Positions 21,421-33,345 of a stretch of 64,000 bases of DNA are shown here, piece by piece; within the stretch, counting starts at the first letter, position 1, and every line of letters starts with the position of its first letter. Both the position numbers and the translations under genes were made by a program. Origin of the DNA: Anolis sagrei (Eukaryota; Chordata; Lepidosauria; Squamata; Anolidae); NCBI RefSeq assembly GCF_037176765.1, contig NC_090034.1, forward strand, positions 20,803,375 through 20,867,374, in the 5' to 3' direction. The notes under the pieces are model-generated. The model did not search any database and was not told the DNA's origin. It saw only the letters and a program-made list of their open reading frames with translations.

Positions 21421-22025
21421 TAATAATAATAATAACTTTATTTGTACCCTGCTACCATCTCCCCAAGGGACTCGGTGCGGCTTACATGAGGCCGAGCCCA
21501 CAATACATCAATACAATCAATACAAACAATAACAGACACAATACAAAGCAATTAAAATAAATCTCTTACACAAATAGCATAAACATTAAACAAGGTACAG
21601 TGCACATTTAAAATCTATGGCTGGGCCAAATGTAATTGAAGTTTAAAAAATAATGCTAGGCATGAACAAAACAAAGAAGGTGGGGCGTTGAAGGAGACAT
21701 AGAAGCAGACCTAAATTGATATAAAGTGCTTTTGGAGGACATAATGCTAAGGGTCCATTATTCTGGGAAGGCACACTGGAACAACCACGTTTTCAACCCT
21801 CCTGAAGACTGCCAGAGATGGGGCATACCTGATATCCTTAGGGAGTGAATTCCAGAGTCGAGGGGCCACCACCGAGAAGGCCCTCTCTCTCATCCCCACC
21901 AATCGTGCTTGCGATGCAGGTGGGAGCGTGAGAAGGGCCTCTCCAGATGATCAAAGAGATTGTGTGGATTCGTATACAGGAATGCAGTCACGCAGGTAGG
22001 CAGGTCCCAAACCGTTCATAGATAC
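21421..22025 (-). mobile_element. L2 LINE 3' end (antisense), second copy
   Basis: Begins with (ATA)n and 'tttatttgtaccctgctaccatctccccaagggactcggtgcggc'. About 400 bp in is antisense L2 code 'gagtcgaggggccaccaccgagaaggccctctctctcatcccc', the inverse of the conserved RAFSVVAP-LWN block. Confidence 0.8.
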
Positions 22026-22040
22026 ATAATAAGATAAGTA

Positions 22041-22320
22041 GAAGTACTTACTTAGCCAATCCTTCATTGTCCGAATAGGATTGTCTTCCAAGATGAGTGT
22101 ACTGTAGATGGGTACGTAGGTGACAATGGAGCCCTATTCTTGGTCTGCATCTTCTCCCACATTGAGGGCATTGGTTTCCAGGTGGAAGGCGGTCCCGGTC
22201 GAGGTTGGCTTGACGCTCCTTCCTCTTGGTACGTATCTCTCTTTCGCCCTCCATTTGAGCCTCTTCAAATTCTACAGCACTGCTGGTCACAGCTGACCTC
22301 CATCTAGAGCGCACAAGGGC
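22041..22320 (-). mobile_element. LINE C-terminal fragment with C2H2-like finger
   Basis: The minus strand reads VRSRWRSAVTSSAVEFEEA, then KRKERQANLDRDRLPP and CPQCGRRCRPRIGLHCHLRTH. A C2H2-like CxxC...H...H motif at the end of a LINE polyprotein is known for the family that also gives the 'VLPTLLYACETWTVY' sequence found at 31150-31460. So I read it as a LINE tail, not a host zinc-finger gene. Clade not assigned. Confidence 0.6.
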
Positions 22321-23060
22321 CAGGGATATAAATGGATAAATAGAGGAGATAGACAAATAGTTAGATAAAAAGAGAAAGAGAGATAAAGAGAAAGATAAAA
22401 TAAAAAGACATAGACATAAATAGATAGATAAATAGTTATATATATATAGAGAGAGAGAGATACAACTGCACTTTCCAGAATCCCAGGCCTGGCTACTGGG
22501 ATCCAAAGACCTTCTTTATAAAAAGAGATAGATAAACAGAGGAGATAGATAGAGATTAATAGAAAGAGAGATAAAGAGATAGAAATAAAGATTAATCAAG
22601 ATATATAAATAAAGAAATAGGAAGAGAGAGAAATAGAGAGATATAGAGATAAACAGCTAAATAGGGAGAGAGAGAGAGAACTGTAGTTCCCAGAATCCCA
22701 AGCCTGGTCACTGGGATCCAAGGGCCTTCTTTATCAGAAGAGATAGATAAATAGAGTGATAGATAGGATTTCACTTCCCAGAACCCCCAGCTTAGTCAGT
22801 GGAACCATATTATTATTATTATTATTATGTTTATTTGTACCCCACTTTTTCTCTCCACAAGGCGACTTAAAGGAAATATCGATAAATAGGTAGCTATAGA
22901 TTGCACCTCCCAGAATCTCCAGCTTGGCCAAGGGGATCCAGGAGCCTGTTTTACAGTGACATATAGATAAATAGGTAGCTATAGATATGGACTGCACCTC
23001 CCACAATCCTGTATCTGGTCACTGGGGTCCAGGAGTCTCTCTCATATATATATATATATA
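22321..23060. repeat. GATA-rich composite tandem repeat in GFER intron 1
   Basis: GATA/AGAGATA microsatellite alternates with at least five copies of a ~45-bp module 'cttcccagaatcccaggcctggtcactgggatccaagggcctt' (around 22465, 22685, 22770, 22895 and 23000). A truncated unit is at 20960-21000. An (ATT)n plus LINE tail at 22810-22870 interrupts it. No gene. Confidence 0.8.
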
Positions 23061-23542
23061 TCCTTAAACTATTCCCTTTTGTGCTTTGGGGTCTCTCCAT
23101 GAAGACAGAAATGTCATTTATGCCTGTTAATTTTAAAGGGAAAAACATGCGTAGATTCACTAAAATCAGTAAAGGGTGAACTGCCCATCTTTGAAACAGG
23201 AAATCCCAAATGCCTTTCTCTCAGGCAATAAAATTCCAGCAATAATGTATTTGTCATTTAGTAATTAGTCAAAAGCTTCTGCCGGAGGGAGCAGCCTAAT
23301 TCTACCTAATTCTAGAGAAGGGAATTAGGAGCTTGCCTCACATTTGACTTCCCAAATCCATTCTTTGTTATTGTTATGTGTTAAAATATTTACATCTCAG
23401 CATTTCTCTTTGGAGGTGGGCCTTGCAGTTATGCGCGCAAACACTTTTACATATAAAACTCAATGTTTTTTAAAAGACATGGTTGAAATGGGTTTAAAAC
23501 TGCCACCAACTTGGAAAAAAACCATGATCATCTTCCAAACAG

Positions 23543-23751
23543 GAAGCCGGAACCGATTTGCAAGAGATTCCCTCGGATTGTCCTCTAGATCGGGAGGAGC
23601 TGGGGAGGAATTCCTGGTCCTTCCTCCATACGATGGCGGCTTACTACCCCGACCGGCCAAACAAAACCGAACAGCAGGAAATGATCCAGTTCATCACCTT
23701 ATTCTCCAAGGTTTTCCCTTGTGATGAATGCGGAGCAGATTTTAGGAAAAG
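23543..23751 (+). CDS. GFER: GFER exon 2: catalytic core
   Basis: Encodes [20 protein letters not shown], then [19 protein letters not shown], the helix [21 protein letters not shown] and GADFRKR. [26 protein letters not shown] is the FAD-binding four-helix start. FPCDEC is the redox-active CxxC (human CEEC) that shuttles electrons to FAD. The AG acceptor at 23541-23542 gives phase 0, matching exon 1. The donor AAAAG|GTGAGG at 23751/23752 leaves two bases of an Arg codon, completed in exon 3. The acceptor's pyrimidine tract is weak, so the first few residues are less certain than the rest. Confidence 0.95.
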
Positions 23752-23989
23752 GTGAGGGTTACTTATCTGTGTGTGTGTGAAGGTCATTATAAACAAGATA
23801 GGTTCTGTAGGTTTGTTCATAAGTTGAATTTGTAAGTAGGATCAGGTACATTTTTTAAGTGTAACTCCAACTATATAGAGATAGAGAGCTTTGGATGGCA
23901 TAGGGATTAGCACCTCTGTTGTGTTTCCTTTGCTATCCCTGCCACTGTTCAAAATATTCCACCTCACTGGGAAGAGAGCGGAAGAGAGC

Positions 23990-26900
23990 CTCCCTCACAG
24001 GGCCCCAGTGGGGGATCTGGTGAGTCACAACCCAGGAATGCTAGTGTTCCCGATAAGGCTAGAAGGGGAGGGGAAGTGGGCCAGTTGCAAAGCCCTCATG
24101 GATTGTGGCTGCTCTAGAAACATTATAACCCCTGAATTGGCAGATGAACTGAAATGTGAGAAAGCCGTCTTGCCAGCCCCTATAGCATTTTCACAGCTGG
24201 ATGGATCAGTGGCGGCTGGAGTCCCAGCGCGATTCGAGGTGGGGGAAGTGCAGTGCAAGATAGGGAATTGGGAAGGTGGCATAACATTTGTGGTATCCCC
24301 TATGGCAACTTATAATGTGATATTGGGGATGCCGTGGTTGAGGGAGGCAAACCCACAGATTAATTGGAGGAAGGGCAGCCTGAGCTTCCAAGACGAAGAA
24401 AAGGGGGAGTGTTGTAAGCGGGGAGGGATGCACGACAGACGGGGTGCGGGAGATCCCTCCCGAATATAGAGACTTTGAGGATGTGTTTGACGAGAAGGAA
24501 GCAGATCAGCTTCCTCCCCCAAGAAGGGTCGAAGTGAAAATTGAACTCAATAAAGATGCTAAGCTGCCTAGGAGTAGGCTATACCCCATGTCGGCGAAAG
24601 AGATGGAGGAATTGAGGAAGTACATCGATAAGAACTTAGCCCGAGGGTTCATAGTACCATCTGAATCCCCATTGGGGACCCCAGTGCTATTTAGGCACAA
24701 AAAGGACGGCTCGTTGAGGTTGTGTGTGGACTATAGGGGGCTGAACGCAGTGAGCACGACCAACAATTACCCATTGCCTCTAACCAAGGACTTACTGTCG
24801 AGACTGTCAGAGGCACGGGTGTTTACAAAAATCGACTTGATTGAGGCCTATCATAAGTTGCGGATACGGCCTGAGGACAGATAGAAAACGGCCTTCTCAT
24901 GTGCATTGGGGCATTTTGAATATTCCGTGTGTCCCTTCGGACTAAAAGGCTCGGGAGGGGCATTTATGCAAATGATTAATGAGGTGCTGCACCCGTTACT
25001 GTACCGGGGAGTGTACTGTTTTGTGGATGATGTGATAATATTCAGCCATGATAGGCAATCCTACATTCAATTGGTGAGGGAGGTGCTCCAGAAATTGAGG
25101 GAAGCAAAGCTGTTTGCAAAGCTGCCAAAGTGCGAATTTAATAAGGAACAAATAGATTTCCTCGGATACAGAATCTCCCAGGGAGGGGTGGCGATGGATC
25201 CTTCAAAGGTAGAGGATGTCAGGGGATGGGGACCTCCCAAAACACGCAAGCAGTTACAGTCCTTCTTAGGGTTTGCGAACTTTTATCGAGTGTTCATAAA
25301 GTACTTTGCCCAGGTGGCACTGCCCCTCACTGAATTGCTGAAGACAAAGGGGAGGGGGGAGACGGTAAAGGTGCGGTCCCCGGGGGCAAAATTGAATTGG
25401 TCAGCAGAATGCCAGAGGGCTTTCGAGGAGCTGAAACGCAGGTTCACAGAAGAACCTGTCCTAATCCACCTCGACCTGACTAAGCAGTTTGTAATCCATT
25501 GTGACGCATCAGATTGGGCCTATGGGGCAGCGTTGATGCAAAGGGATCCGGAGGGGAGGTTGAAGCCATGTGGGTTCATATCAAAAAAGTTCAGCGAAGC
25601 TGAGCGAAACTGGCCGGTGTGGGAGAAGGAAGCCCTGTCAATCCTAAGAGCTCTGGAGACATGGAGGCATTTGTTAGAGGGAAGCGGCATACCCTTTGAG
25701 GTATGGACCGACCATAAAAACCTACAATGTATCACTTCGCCCAGGAAATTGTCAGCAAAACAAATAAGATGGGGGCAGTTCTTCAGTAGATTCGATTTCC
25801 AGCTGAAGTTCCACAAGGGGAGACAAAATGTGGTGGCAGACACGTTGTCACATATGCCGGAGGATGAAGGGAGGGGGCAAGACCAAAAGGGGAGTATTTT
25901 CTCAGAACGGCAGTGGGGCATGGCGGTGCAGACCAGGGCACAAGCGGAAGGCAGTCAAAGACTTGTGGGGGTAGAGAGCAAGGACGGGGGATGGGAGGAG
26001 GAGATAAGACAGGCATGCAAGGAGGATGAGTGGCTGGAGAGGAACAAGGAAAAGGTGGAATGGAAGGGTGGATTGGGGTTTGTAAACAAGAAAGTATACA
26101 TCCCAGTCAGCCTGCGGGGAAAAATGATGATCAGATGCCATGACAATAAGGGGGCAGGACACTCGGGGGTTATGAAAACCCTGAAATTACTGGCACGCCA
26201 ATGTTGGTGGCCCGGGATGAGGGGTGACACAAAATCATATGTATCCCGATGTAACACATATGCAAGGAACAAAGTACCCACACAAAAGCCGACAGGGTTG
26301 TTGCAGAGGGTAGCAGAGCCGTCAAAGCCATGGAGTGTGATCGCTATGGATTTTATAGGCGAACTCCTGAATAGCCGGGGTCAGCGCTACATATGGACAG
26401 TGATGGACTTATTCTCAAAACAGGCACATTTCGTGGCGCTGCCTAAATTGCCATCTGTGGAAAAGTTGGCTCAGCTGTTTTTCAACCACATATATCGGTT
26501 GCATGGGTGTCCCGATCAGGTGATTAGCGATCGAGGGGTGCAGTTTATGGCACGTTTCTGGGAAAAGTTCATGCAACTGATGGGGGTGGAAAGGACCCTG
26601 AGTTCAGCGTTCCATCCCATGACCAATGGGGGGGTTGAGCGCACTCAGCAGACGTTGGGATTATTCCTAAGGACATACACAAATCATTGCCAGAACGACT
26701 GGGCAGATCTTATCCCATATGCAGAAGTCGCATATAATGGAGCCTGTCACGCATCCACAGGGAAATCCCCCTTTGAAATAGTCTACGGTATGGAGGTAGC
26801 CCCTTTGCCGAAACTGCCGAGTTGGGAGGAGGAGGAGCCGTGGGGAAAGGAGGGGTGGCCAGACAAGGTGAGGGTGAGTTGGGAGGAGGTAGTGAAATCA

Positions 26901-27553
26901 CTCAGAGAAGCCCAACGGAGGTATAAGTTATTTGCAGACAGAAAAAGGAGGGAAGGAGACAGATTGGAGGAAGGGGATTTAGTATGGTTGAGCACCAAAA
27001 ATCTCAAGCTGAATACCCCGTCCAGGAAGTTATCTCCCAAATACATCGGGCCGTTTAGAATCTCCAGTAAAATCAATGATGTCACATATACATTGCAACT
27101 ACCGAAGGTTTTGGGGAAGATACACCCAATGTTTCACTGTAGCTTGTTGAAAAAGTATCAAGGTTCGCTGGATGAAGAAGGAATATAGTAGTGACATGTA
27201 TTTCCCTTCCAGGAAGAAGAGGAGGAGGAGGAGGAGGACGTCATGTCAGGAACCGGTTTCCAGGCCTTGAGTCTTGGCGCAAAAAACCAGGATCCTGACA
27301 TGTGATGCTGATAAGAATGTGCAGCTGGTGGCCTTGGGGGGAAGCAGTTGGCATTTGGCAGGGAATATTGCGCGGGACTCTCGGTTGGCGGGAAAGGGGA
27401 ATTCAGGTGTGAGGGAGGGTATATAAGGGTTGAACCGCGCCTGCCGGCCAATCCTGGCTTTCTTCGTGTATGAATGTCCAGCAGTAAAAGTTCCTGATTG
27501 ATTACAGATTGGCGTCCTGTGTCGTTATTGGGAGCGGCTGCTGTGAGCTTACA
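23990..27553 (+). mobile_element. Ty3/gypsy LTR retrotransposon fossil in GFER intron 2
   Basis: A 5'-truncated Ty3/gypsy element in the same orientation as GFER. Parts in order: an aspartic protease (about 24040-24400), reverse transcriptase (about 24480-25050), RNase H (about 25400-25850), integrase with an HHCC-type region and DDE core (about 26100-26800), an integrase C-terminal region (about 26980-27180), and one 3' LTR (27244-27553). The gag region and the 5' LTR are absent. The left boundary is approximate. It is broken but with few breaks (roughly one or two in pol), so it looks fairly young; age cannot be dated from LTR divergence because only one LTR remains. Confidence 0.9.
27244..27553 (+). 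repeat. 3' LTR of the gypsy fossil
   Basis: About 310 bp starting TGTCAGGAACC and ending in TTACA, thus with the usual TG...CA ends. It contains a TATATAAGG box near 27420 and lies directly after the pol end. No second LTR occurs in this window. Confidence 0.8.
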
Positions 27554-27689
27554 CCAAACCATGAGTGGATGGTTGTGATTGCCGCTTCTTTTAATTATAA
27601 TTTATCAAAATTCACAAGACAGAAAAAAATTAATAGAGGAGACAGAGTTGTCCGATGTGAATGCATGATTTTCTGTGTCTCATTCTGAA

Positions 27690-27855
27690 TAGGGGCTCAA
27701 ACTGGATAGACTTAATCCAATTTGAGCCTGCCTTCTATGGCCCCATCTACTTCCATTATAATGAAGATGGAACTGCATCATAAGCTCATATAATCCAGTT
27801 CAGTGCATGTAAATTGCATTATTTGAGTCTATGCCAGGCATGGGCAAACTTACGC
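27690..27855. mobile_element. MITE-like fragment in GFER intron 2
   Basis: Contains 'aactggatagacttaatccaatttgag' and 'tcatataatccagttcagtgcatgtaaattgcattatttgagtctatgcc', a loosely inverted arrangement. It ends with CCAGGCATGGGCAAACTT, the terminal sequence of the hAT foldback family. Boundaries are approximate. Confidence 0.45.
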
Positions 27856-27978
27856 AGTTCAATCTGCATTATAACAGTAATCTGGATGGGACCTCTGACC
27901 AGATCTTTTCAGTTTCAGGGGCTGGAGATAAAGAGTCAGTTGATGATACTGGAGCCACAGTGTTTTCTTTTTTGACAG

Positions 27979-28141
27979 GATACGACAGAATCAGCCAGAT
28001 GCCTCCAGCCGGCGCAATCTGACGCAGTGGTTTTGCCGGATCCACAATGAGGTGAACCGGAAACTGGGGAAGCCCGAGTTTGACTGTTCCCTCGTTGATC
28101 AGCGCTGGCGGGACGGATGGAAAGACGGCTCCTGTGATTAG
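27979..28141 (+). CDS. GFER: GFER exon 3: C-terminus
   Basis: Encodes [19 protein letters not shown], then [20 protein letters not shown] and [14 protein letters not shown] followed by TAG (28139-28141). The HNxVNxxLGKPxFDC motif is the FAD-contacting signature of ERV/ALR proteins, and DGWKDGSCD is nearly identical to the human C-terminus. The TTTTTTGACAG acceptor precedes 27979, and the first base completes the Arg codon split by intron 2. Intron 2 (23752-27978) carries the gypsy fossil. Total coding length is 558 bp including stop. Confidence 0.96.
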
Positions 28142-29611
28142 AAGAACTTGAGAGACTATTGGAACTGGATCAAAGGATCTATCTATATTTTTTTTAACAA
28201 AAAACACATGAAAATCAAGTTTGGAGGGACCCAGTGCAGGGAAGATAAAATAATAGCTGTTTACATTCATCTCCCTCGTTTCAGCTCCTAGTGAGAGATC
28301 TCATTGTTCCGCCTCCTGAGCCAGACCATGCAAAAAGGCACATAAATAGCCCCCTATTTTGAGCATTCTTTTTATCTGTAAGGAAGTGTGTGCTGTGTGT
28401 TTTCAAATGTTTTGAACATATCAGATGGGCCCATCTCTCGTGTGACAGTAAAGTGGGAGGCTGGAGAATATTTGGGTAGATCTTGGGCCATGCATTTGCA
28501 ACGTTTGTGCGAAAAAATGTATGTCCAGGGCTACAAAACATTCAGAGCTGCGGGTCAGATTGCATCCATATAACAATGGGATTAATTTAAGCCACATATT
28601 GGATTCATGTAACTTGGAATTCAGGGATCCCAGTTTGCATCTAACTGCGGTCTTCCATTTTACCTGAATGTTGAAATCTGTGGTTTGGATAAACTATTAT
28701 TACACAAACATAGTTGTTAATAGTAAGATAATCCTTTGATACTCAGTTTGTTACTTCTGTTTCTGCATTTGCTGCAGCTCCTGCATTGACTGATATTTCA
28801 AAATTATTACAGTGAGTTTGTTAAACTGGCAGATTGTGGGCATCTGGTTAATGGGTTTAAGTGAGTCATTGCTGAATTCTTGTTTTAAGACATTTCTAAT
28901 AATTTGCATAGATCTGTTTTAGCTGCACCTTCCTGCCCTGTAAACCTAGGAATTGCGCAGCAAAGACATTACAGCAGAAGTGGGAAACGGCATACAGTGA
29001 AACCCCAATACAAAGACTTGGCGTGATTTTTTTTGCAAAAGCACTGACTTAGGTAGTATACATTTCTGTGCCTTCCATCCTTCCATGGAAGAATGAAGGA
29101 CTCAAGGGCTAGGGACTTCTGGCCATCTGTGCAATTAATCTTTATACTATGTTGCTTTTGTTTTGTGATCCTTTCTGGGCTTAGTAACACTGCTTTTTGG
29201 AATGCCGGTCTTAGGAGTCCTAAAAGTAACTTTCCCAAGGTCCGATTAGGAGCAGATAATCCCAAGCCTAGAACAATACGCTTATGGATTATATGTTACT
29301 CCAACTGGGACTGGAGGTGGTGCAATTCAGTGGGACATCTGAATTTCTCTGTAATTCTGCTAGAATTAAGATAGCCGATGGGGAGAATGTGTGTAAAACT
29401 AGCCAACGGCAGCCTTGTTTAGCACGTTTTAAAAATGGGCCATAATCCAAGTTGTATTAATGACTTTCTTGCCAACGTTGGATGCATTTTTCATAACGGA
29501 AATCTTGAATTTTGAGAATAAAAAACCATAATCTGTAATTTTTCCATAACCATTTCATGATGAAGAATACGAATTGCTTGAGAGCACTCTGTGAAGGCGA
29601 TGGTAAATAAA
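28142..29611 (+). other. GFER: Probable GFER 3' UTR with poly(A) signal
   Basis: No repeat signature until about 29840, so a 3' UTR here is plausible. AATAAA occurs at 29517-29522 and 29606-29611. The second is followed by a GT-rich stretch ('gtgtgtataggtgtcc'), the usual downstream element, so it is the better end. This is inferred from sequence signals only. Confidence 0.5.
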
Positions 29612-29839
29612 GTGTACCTCAACATGTGTGTATAGGTGTCCAAAGGGAAAAAAAGGAATATTTGACTGCTACTGCTTGCTTTTTAAAAAAATAACATTTC
29701 CCTCTAATGATAACAGGCCTTGGAAGAAGGCGTATTGTTTCCCCAAGAGAATGTTTGATTGTGTTGTGGAGAGATGGGCAAGGCTTCCAGTTAAAATTCA
29801 GAATGCATACATATATACATATGCATAAACTGGCAGAAG

Positions 29840-30320
29840 GGATAGGTGGGTAGATAAGGGGAGGGATAAAAAGGATAGGTGGATGGAGATAGAATGGAAA
29901 GATGGGTAGATAACACGGATGGATGGATAGATGGGAAGGTAAGAAAATGGATAGTATGTGTATAAATATATAGATGAGAAAGATTGTGGATAAATAGGAT
30001 GGATGAGTAGCATGAATGGATAGATAGGGGATGGATAGCATATGGATAAATATACAGAGAGGGGTGGATGGATGGATAGATAGAGGATAAACAGGAAGGA
30101 AGGAAGTTGGGTGGATAGTATTGATAAATATACAGATAGGAAAGGTAGTTTGTGGATGGATAGGAATGGGTGGATAGATCGATAGAATAGATAGCATGGA
30201 TGGATAGATAGGAAGGTAGGAAGGATGGTTATGTGGATAAATAGCTGCTTTGAGTCTCCTTCAGGACAGAAAGCAGGGTATAAATTAATAATAAGTAGAT
30301 AGATAGATAGATAGATAGAT
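29840..30320. repeat. GGAT/GATA simple-repeat tract
   Basis: Diverged GGATGGATAGATAGG units with interspersed 'aaatatacagatag' units, ending in a clean GATA run at 30297-30320. Long open frames on either strand here are products of the repeat. Confidence 0.9.
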
Positions 30321-30650
30321 GGAGCCCCCAGTGGCGCAGTGAGTTAAACCGCTGAGCTGCTGAACTTGTCAACTGAAAGGTCACAGGTTCAAATCCGGGG
30401 AGCAGTGTGAACTCCCGCTGTTAGCCCCAGCTTCTGCAAACCTAGCAGTTTGAAAACATGCAAATATGAGTAGATCAATAGGTACAGCTCTGGCAGGAAG
30501 GTAACGGCGCTCCATGCAGTCATGCCGGTCACATGACCTTGGAGGTGTCTATGGACAATGCCGGCTCTTTGGTTTAGAAATGGAGATGAGCACCAACCCC
30601 CCAGAGTCGGACATGACTGGACTTAATGTCAGGGAGAGAGGGGGAGAACG
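30321..30650 (+). mobile_element. Sauria-type tRNA-derived SINE
   Basis: A tRNA-like head (GTGGCGCAGTGAG as A box; B box GGTTCAAATCC at 30386-30396) is followed by a unique body. The tail is CAGAGTCGGACATGACTGG, which resembles the BovB 3' end. That head/tail pairing defines the squamate Sauria SINE, mobilised by BovB. A nearly full second copy is at 52523-52853. Confidence 0.88.
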
Positions 30651-30804
30651 TATTAGAAGGGTGGGCGGATTGGTCATGAAACTCATTCAGAGCTCATACC
30701 CCATATCATTAGTTTTGGGGTCAAAGCAGAGAGTGATTGGAGGGAGTGGTTGCAAGGTTGGGAGCACGAGGTGTGCGTGAGTGTCCTCCCGGTCCTGAGC
30801 ACAT

Positions 30805-30850
30805 AAGTGATGTCACAGTTGCCATGGCATCCGATTGCCATGGAGCCAAA
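30805..30850. promoter_or_regulatory. CRE-like site next to RFX X-box-like palindrome
   Basis: TGATGTCA (about 30808-30816) is followed immediately by GTTGCCATGGCATC (30818-30831) and a second ATTGCCATGG. No gene start is known here; the decayed SPATA31-like gene begins 1.9 kb downstream. Function is speculative. Confidence 0.3.
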
Positions 30851-31149
30851 AAGGAGCGTCATGATGATGATGATGTGCATTGGGAAAAGAGATGGCAAAG
30901 CTGGGGAAGTGAAGGGAAGGGAATCCCTTTGCAAACCAGCTGTGCCATTCTGTACTGATCAAGTGGGATAATAGTAATAGTAATAATGTAGTGGTTTGAG
31001 TCCAGAGCTAGAATCCCAACTCTGCCATGAAAACCCACACTTTCTCAGTCCACAAACCTCATGATAGGGTTGCTGTAAGTCAGAAAATAACTTGAATAAC
31101 TTGACAACATTTAAACTAATTTTCTGCAACTAAATAAAGCTTGGAGGCC

Positions 31150-31690
31150 AACATTGTTCCCAAATAAACCACACACACATGTATAAATGGGCTTTCCAAC
31201 CTCTTCATAGAGTTGAAGGATACCCCAGAGGCTATCTAGTCCACCCCCATTCATGCTGCCATTTATCCGCCTGTCTTCCCAAGAGATTTGCAGGATTTTT
31301 TGGAGGCAGCGCTGGCGGAATCGTACCAGGAGTTGAGTGTGATGTCTGTAGACAGTCCACGTTTCACAAGCATAAAGCAGGGTTGGGAGGACAACAGCTT
31401 TGTAAACAAGCACTTTGGTATCCCTATGGATGCCCTGGTCCTCAAACACTCTCTGCTTCATTCAGAAAAATGCTGCACTTGCAGAGCTCAGGCAATGTTG
31501 TATTTCGGTCAATGTTGACTTTTGTGGAGAGGTGGCTGCCAAGGGAGCGGAAATGGTCAATGTTTTCTAATATTACACCATTAAGCTGTATTTCTGGCAT
31601 TGGGGCCATCAGCTGGCGAGTCTCCGCAGAGTGGAATGGCCCAAGCCAAATGGCTGGTTTGGTGGTGTATATGGATCAAATCTGAGGGAC
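31150..31690 (-). mobile_element. LINE RT C-terminal fragment
   Basis: Minus-strand code includes LNGVILENIDHFRSLGSHLS, STKVNIDRN and KVLVYKAVVLPTLLYACETW followed by TVYRHH and RCLQKILQISWEDR. This is the thumb/C-terminal part of a non-LTR reverse transcriptase, with one shift near 31450. The clade is uncertain; it is the same type as the finger-bearing fragment at 22041-22320. Confidence 0.75.
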
Positions 31691-31792
31691 TGCTGCAAGT
31701 CTTCTGGGGGATCCCGAGTTGACTGCGAGGACGGAGGCCATTTCTAGTTCCTCGGGTCCTCTGTCCTTGGTAAAACTATGTATATCTTTTAT

Positions 31793-32092
31793 TTCCAGGA
31801 AATAAAGCCCGACTGCTCACTGGAGGGAAGGATATTAGAGGCAAAGATGAAGTACTTTGGCCACATCATGAGAAGACAGGAAAGCTTAGAGAAGACAATG
31901 AAGCTGGGGAAGATGGAAGGAGAAAGGAAGAGGGGCTGACCAAGGGCATGATGGGTTGATGGTATCCTTGAAGTGGCTGGCTTGACCTTGAAGGAGCTGG
32001 GGGTTGCCTCGGCCGACAGGGAGCTCTGGTGTGGGATGGTCCATGAGGTCACAAAGAGTCGGAAGCGACTGAATGAATAAACTAAAAAATAC
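31793..32092 (+). mobile_element. BovB LINE 3' end
   Basis: Matches the last 290 bp of the other BovB copies ('ggccacatcatgagaagacag', 'gagctctggtgtgggatggtccatgaggtcac', 'gagtcggaagcgactgaatgaataa'). A G16 homopolymer follows at 32101-32116. Confidence 0.9.
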
Positions 32093-32689
32093 TTTTTATT
32101 GGGGGGGGGGGGGGGGTCTTCGATAACATAAAGGTGCTTTGAATTTGCTATTACTTTGGGGTATGTATGTATGTACATCAAAATATGTCTGTATGCTCTG
32201 TTTATGCTGAGACCTTTAAGGGAAAAGCAGGGAATCCGTCCCACATTTCTTCCTTCTGCCCCACAAACACAGCCCTCTTGCTAAAGGCAAACTAACCACC
32301 ACACACTAGAGAACAAACCCTCCTGGATGGCACTTTGCTTGCAAAATGCAACACTTTTTAAAAGTTCCCTCTTCACTGCATGGAGCTACTCTTGTCTGTT
32401 TGGGGATAATTTATCACACTCTGAAGCTTTTATTTTATAAGCTTGTCTGTGCAAAAACAACCCCACCATTGTCCATGTGCAAGTCATTTTGTTTGTTAGG
32501 AGTTGACGGTGTCATACAAAACCTTTACAAGGCCAGTGTTGATCCTAGGCTGCATCCATAGAAATGGAATGTTTGGATGGATTGTCGGTCTCAGAAGGCC
32601 AGGAGAATGGCTTCTTGGTGACCTACTTCTGTTTCAATAGGAGATAATGCAGTCTTTGTTGGGAGAGATTCCATTTCACAGGTGGAAAG

Positions 32690-32956
32690 ATGGAGCCTGG
32701 TGACTGCCCTTGTCTCTCCCTGTGGCAAATGGTCTTTTGTTGTTCTGTTCTTTGGGAGACCCTACTTATCTTCGGCTATGCCATCTTCAGGATAATAAAG
32801 TATTGGGCAGCCCTGAAGTCTCCTGAGGTTAGCAGCTTCACGACTTCTTTGAAGAGCATGACAGTGGATTCTTCTTTGCCAGAAGAGGATGAGGACGAGT
32901 TCCTGAGTTTTTGCTCTTCTCTGACATCTTTGGAGAGCCAAGAGTCTTCCTTGGAA

Positions 32957-32998
<42 letters not shown>

Positions 32999-33220
32999 GA
33001 CCAAGACTTTCTTCCTGTACAAAGGCTTTATTTCTGTTCCCCCTTCGCCAGGTCCTCAGGAAGCAGCCACCGGTCCCATGAAGCTCTTTTTGGTGCCTCA
33101 GAGACTTCCTTTGTGCCTGACTCTGTGCAGGAAACTTTGGAAAAACACCAGCTCACAAAGAGACCCAGCACAAAATGGGGCTGCCTCCTCAAATTACTCA
33201 AATTGCAGAGGGCCTTTTAG
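32690..33220 (+). CDS. SPATA31-like pseudogene, N-terminal open segment
   Basis: 177 codons open with initiator MEPGDCPCLSLWQMVFCC. Residues 10-33 (about WQMVFCCSVLWETLLIFGYA plus FRII) form one membrane-spanning helix. A Ser/Glu-rich stretch follows, then an Asp run of 13 encoded by pure GAT (32960-32997), then the first motif copy SFVPDSVQETLEKH. After LEKH the match continues in another frame (ETQHKMGLPPQITQ, about 33157-33200), showing a frameshift near 33150. CATTTCACAG just before the ATG could be a splice acceptor, so an upstream exon is possible. Confidence 0.6.
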
Positions 33221-33345
33221 CCACCTACTCTGAACCACACTTCCCGATGGCAGCCAGAAAGGCAGGTTGCTGTGGTGCCAAGGCCTCACATGAATGCTTC
33301 CCAGAATGTGGCCTCCAGCAGGATTTTTGAAAGACACCTGCAGAG

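Noticed and set aside
22048-22506. Host C2H2 zinc-finger gene
   Set aside because: A single CPQCG...H...H finger at the end of a basic region is the known C-terminus of a LINE family; it lies in GFER intron 1 among other LINE tails.
30386-30396. tRNA genes at SINE B boxes (also 52590-52600)
   Set aside because: The heads are followed by SINE bodies and BovB-like tails and do not fold as complete tRNAs.
30805-30850. MHC class II-type X1/X2 box
   Set aside because: The order and spacing are only loosely similar, and no such gene is nearby; kept only as a low-interest composite site.
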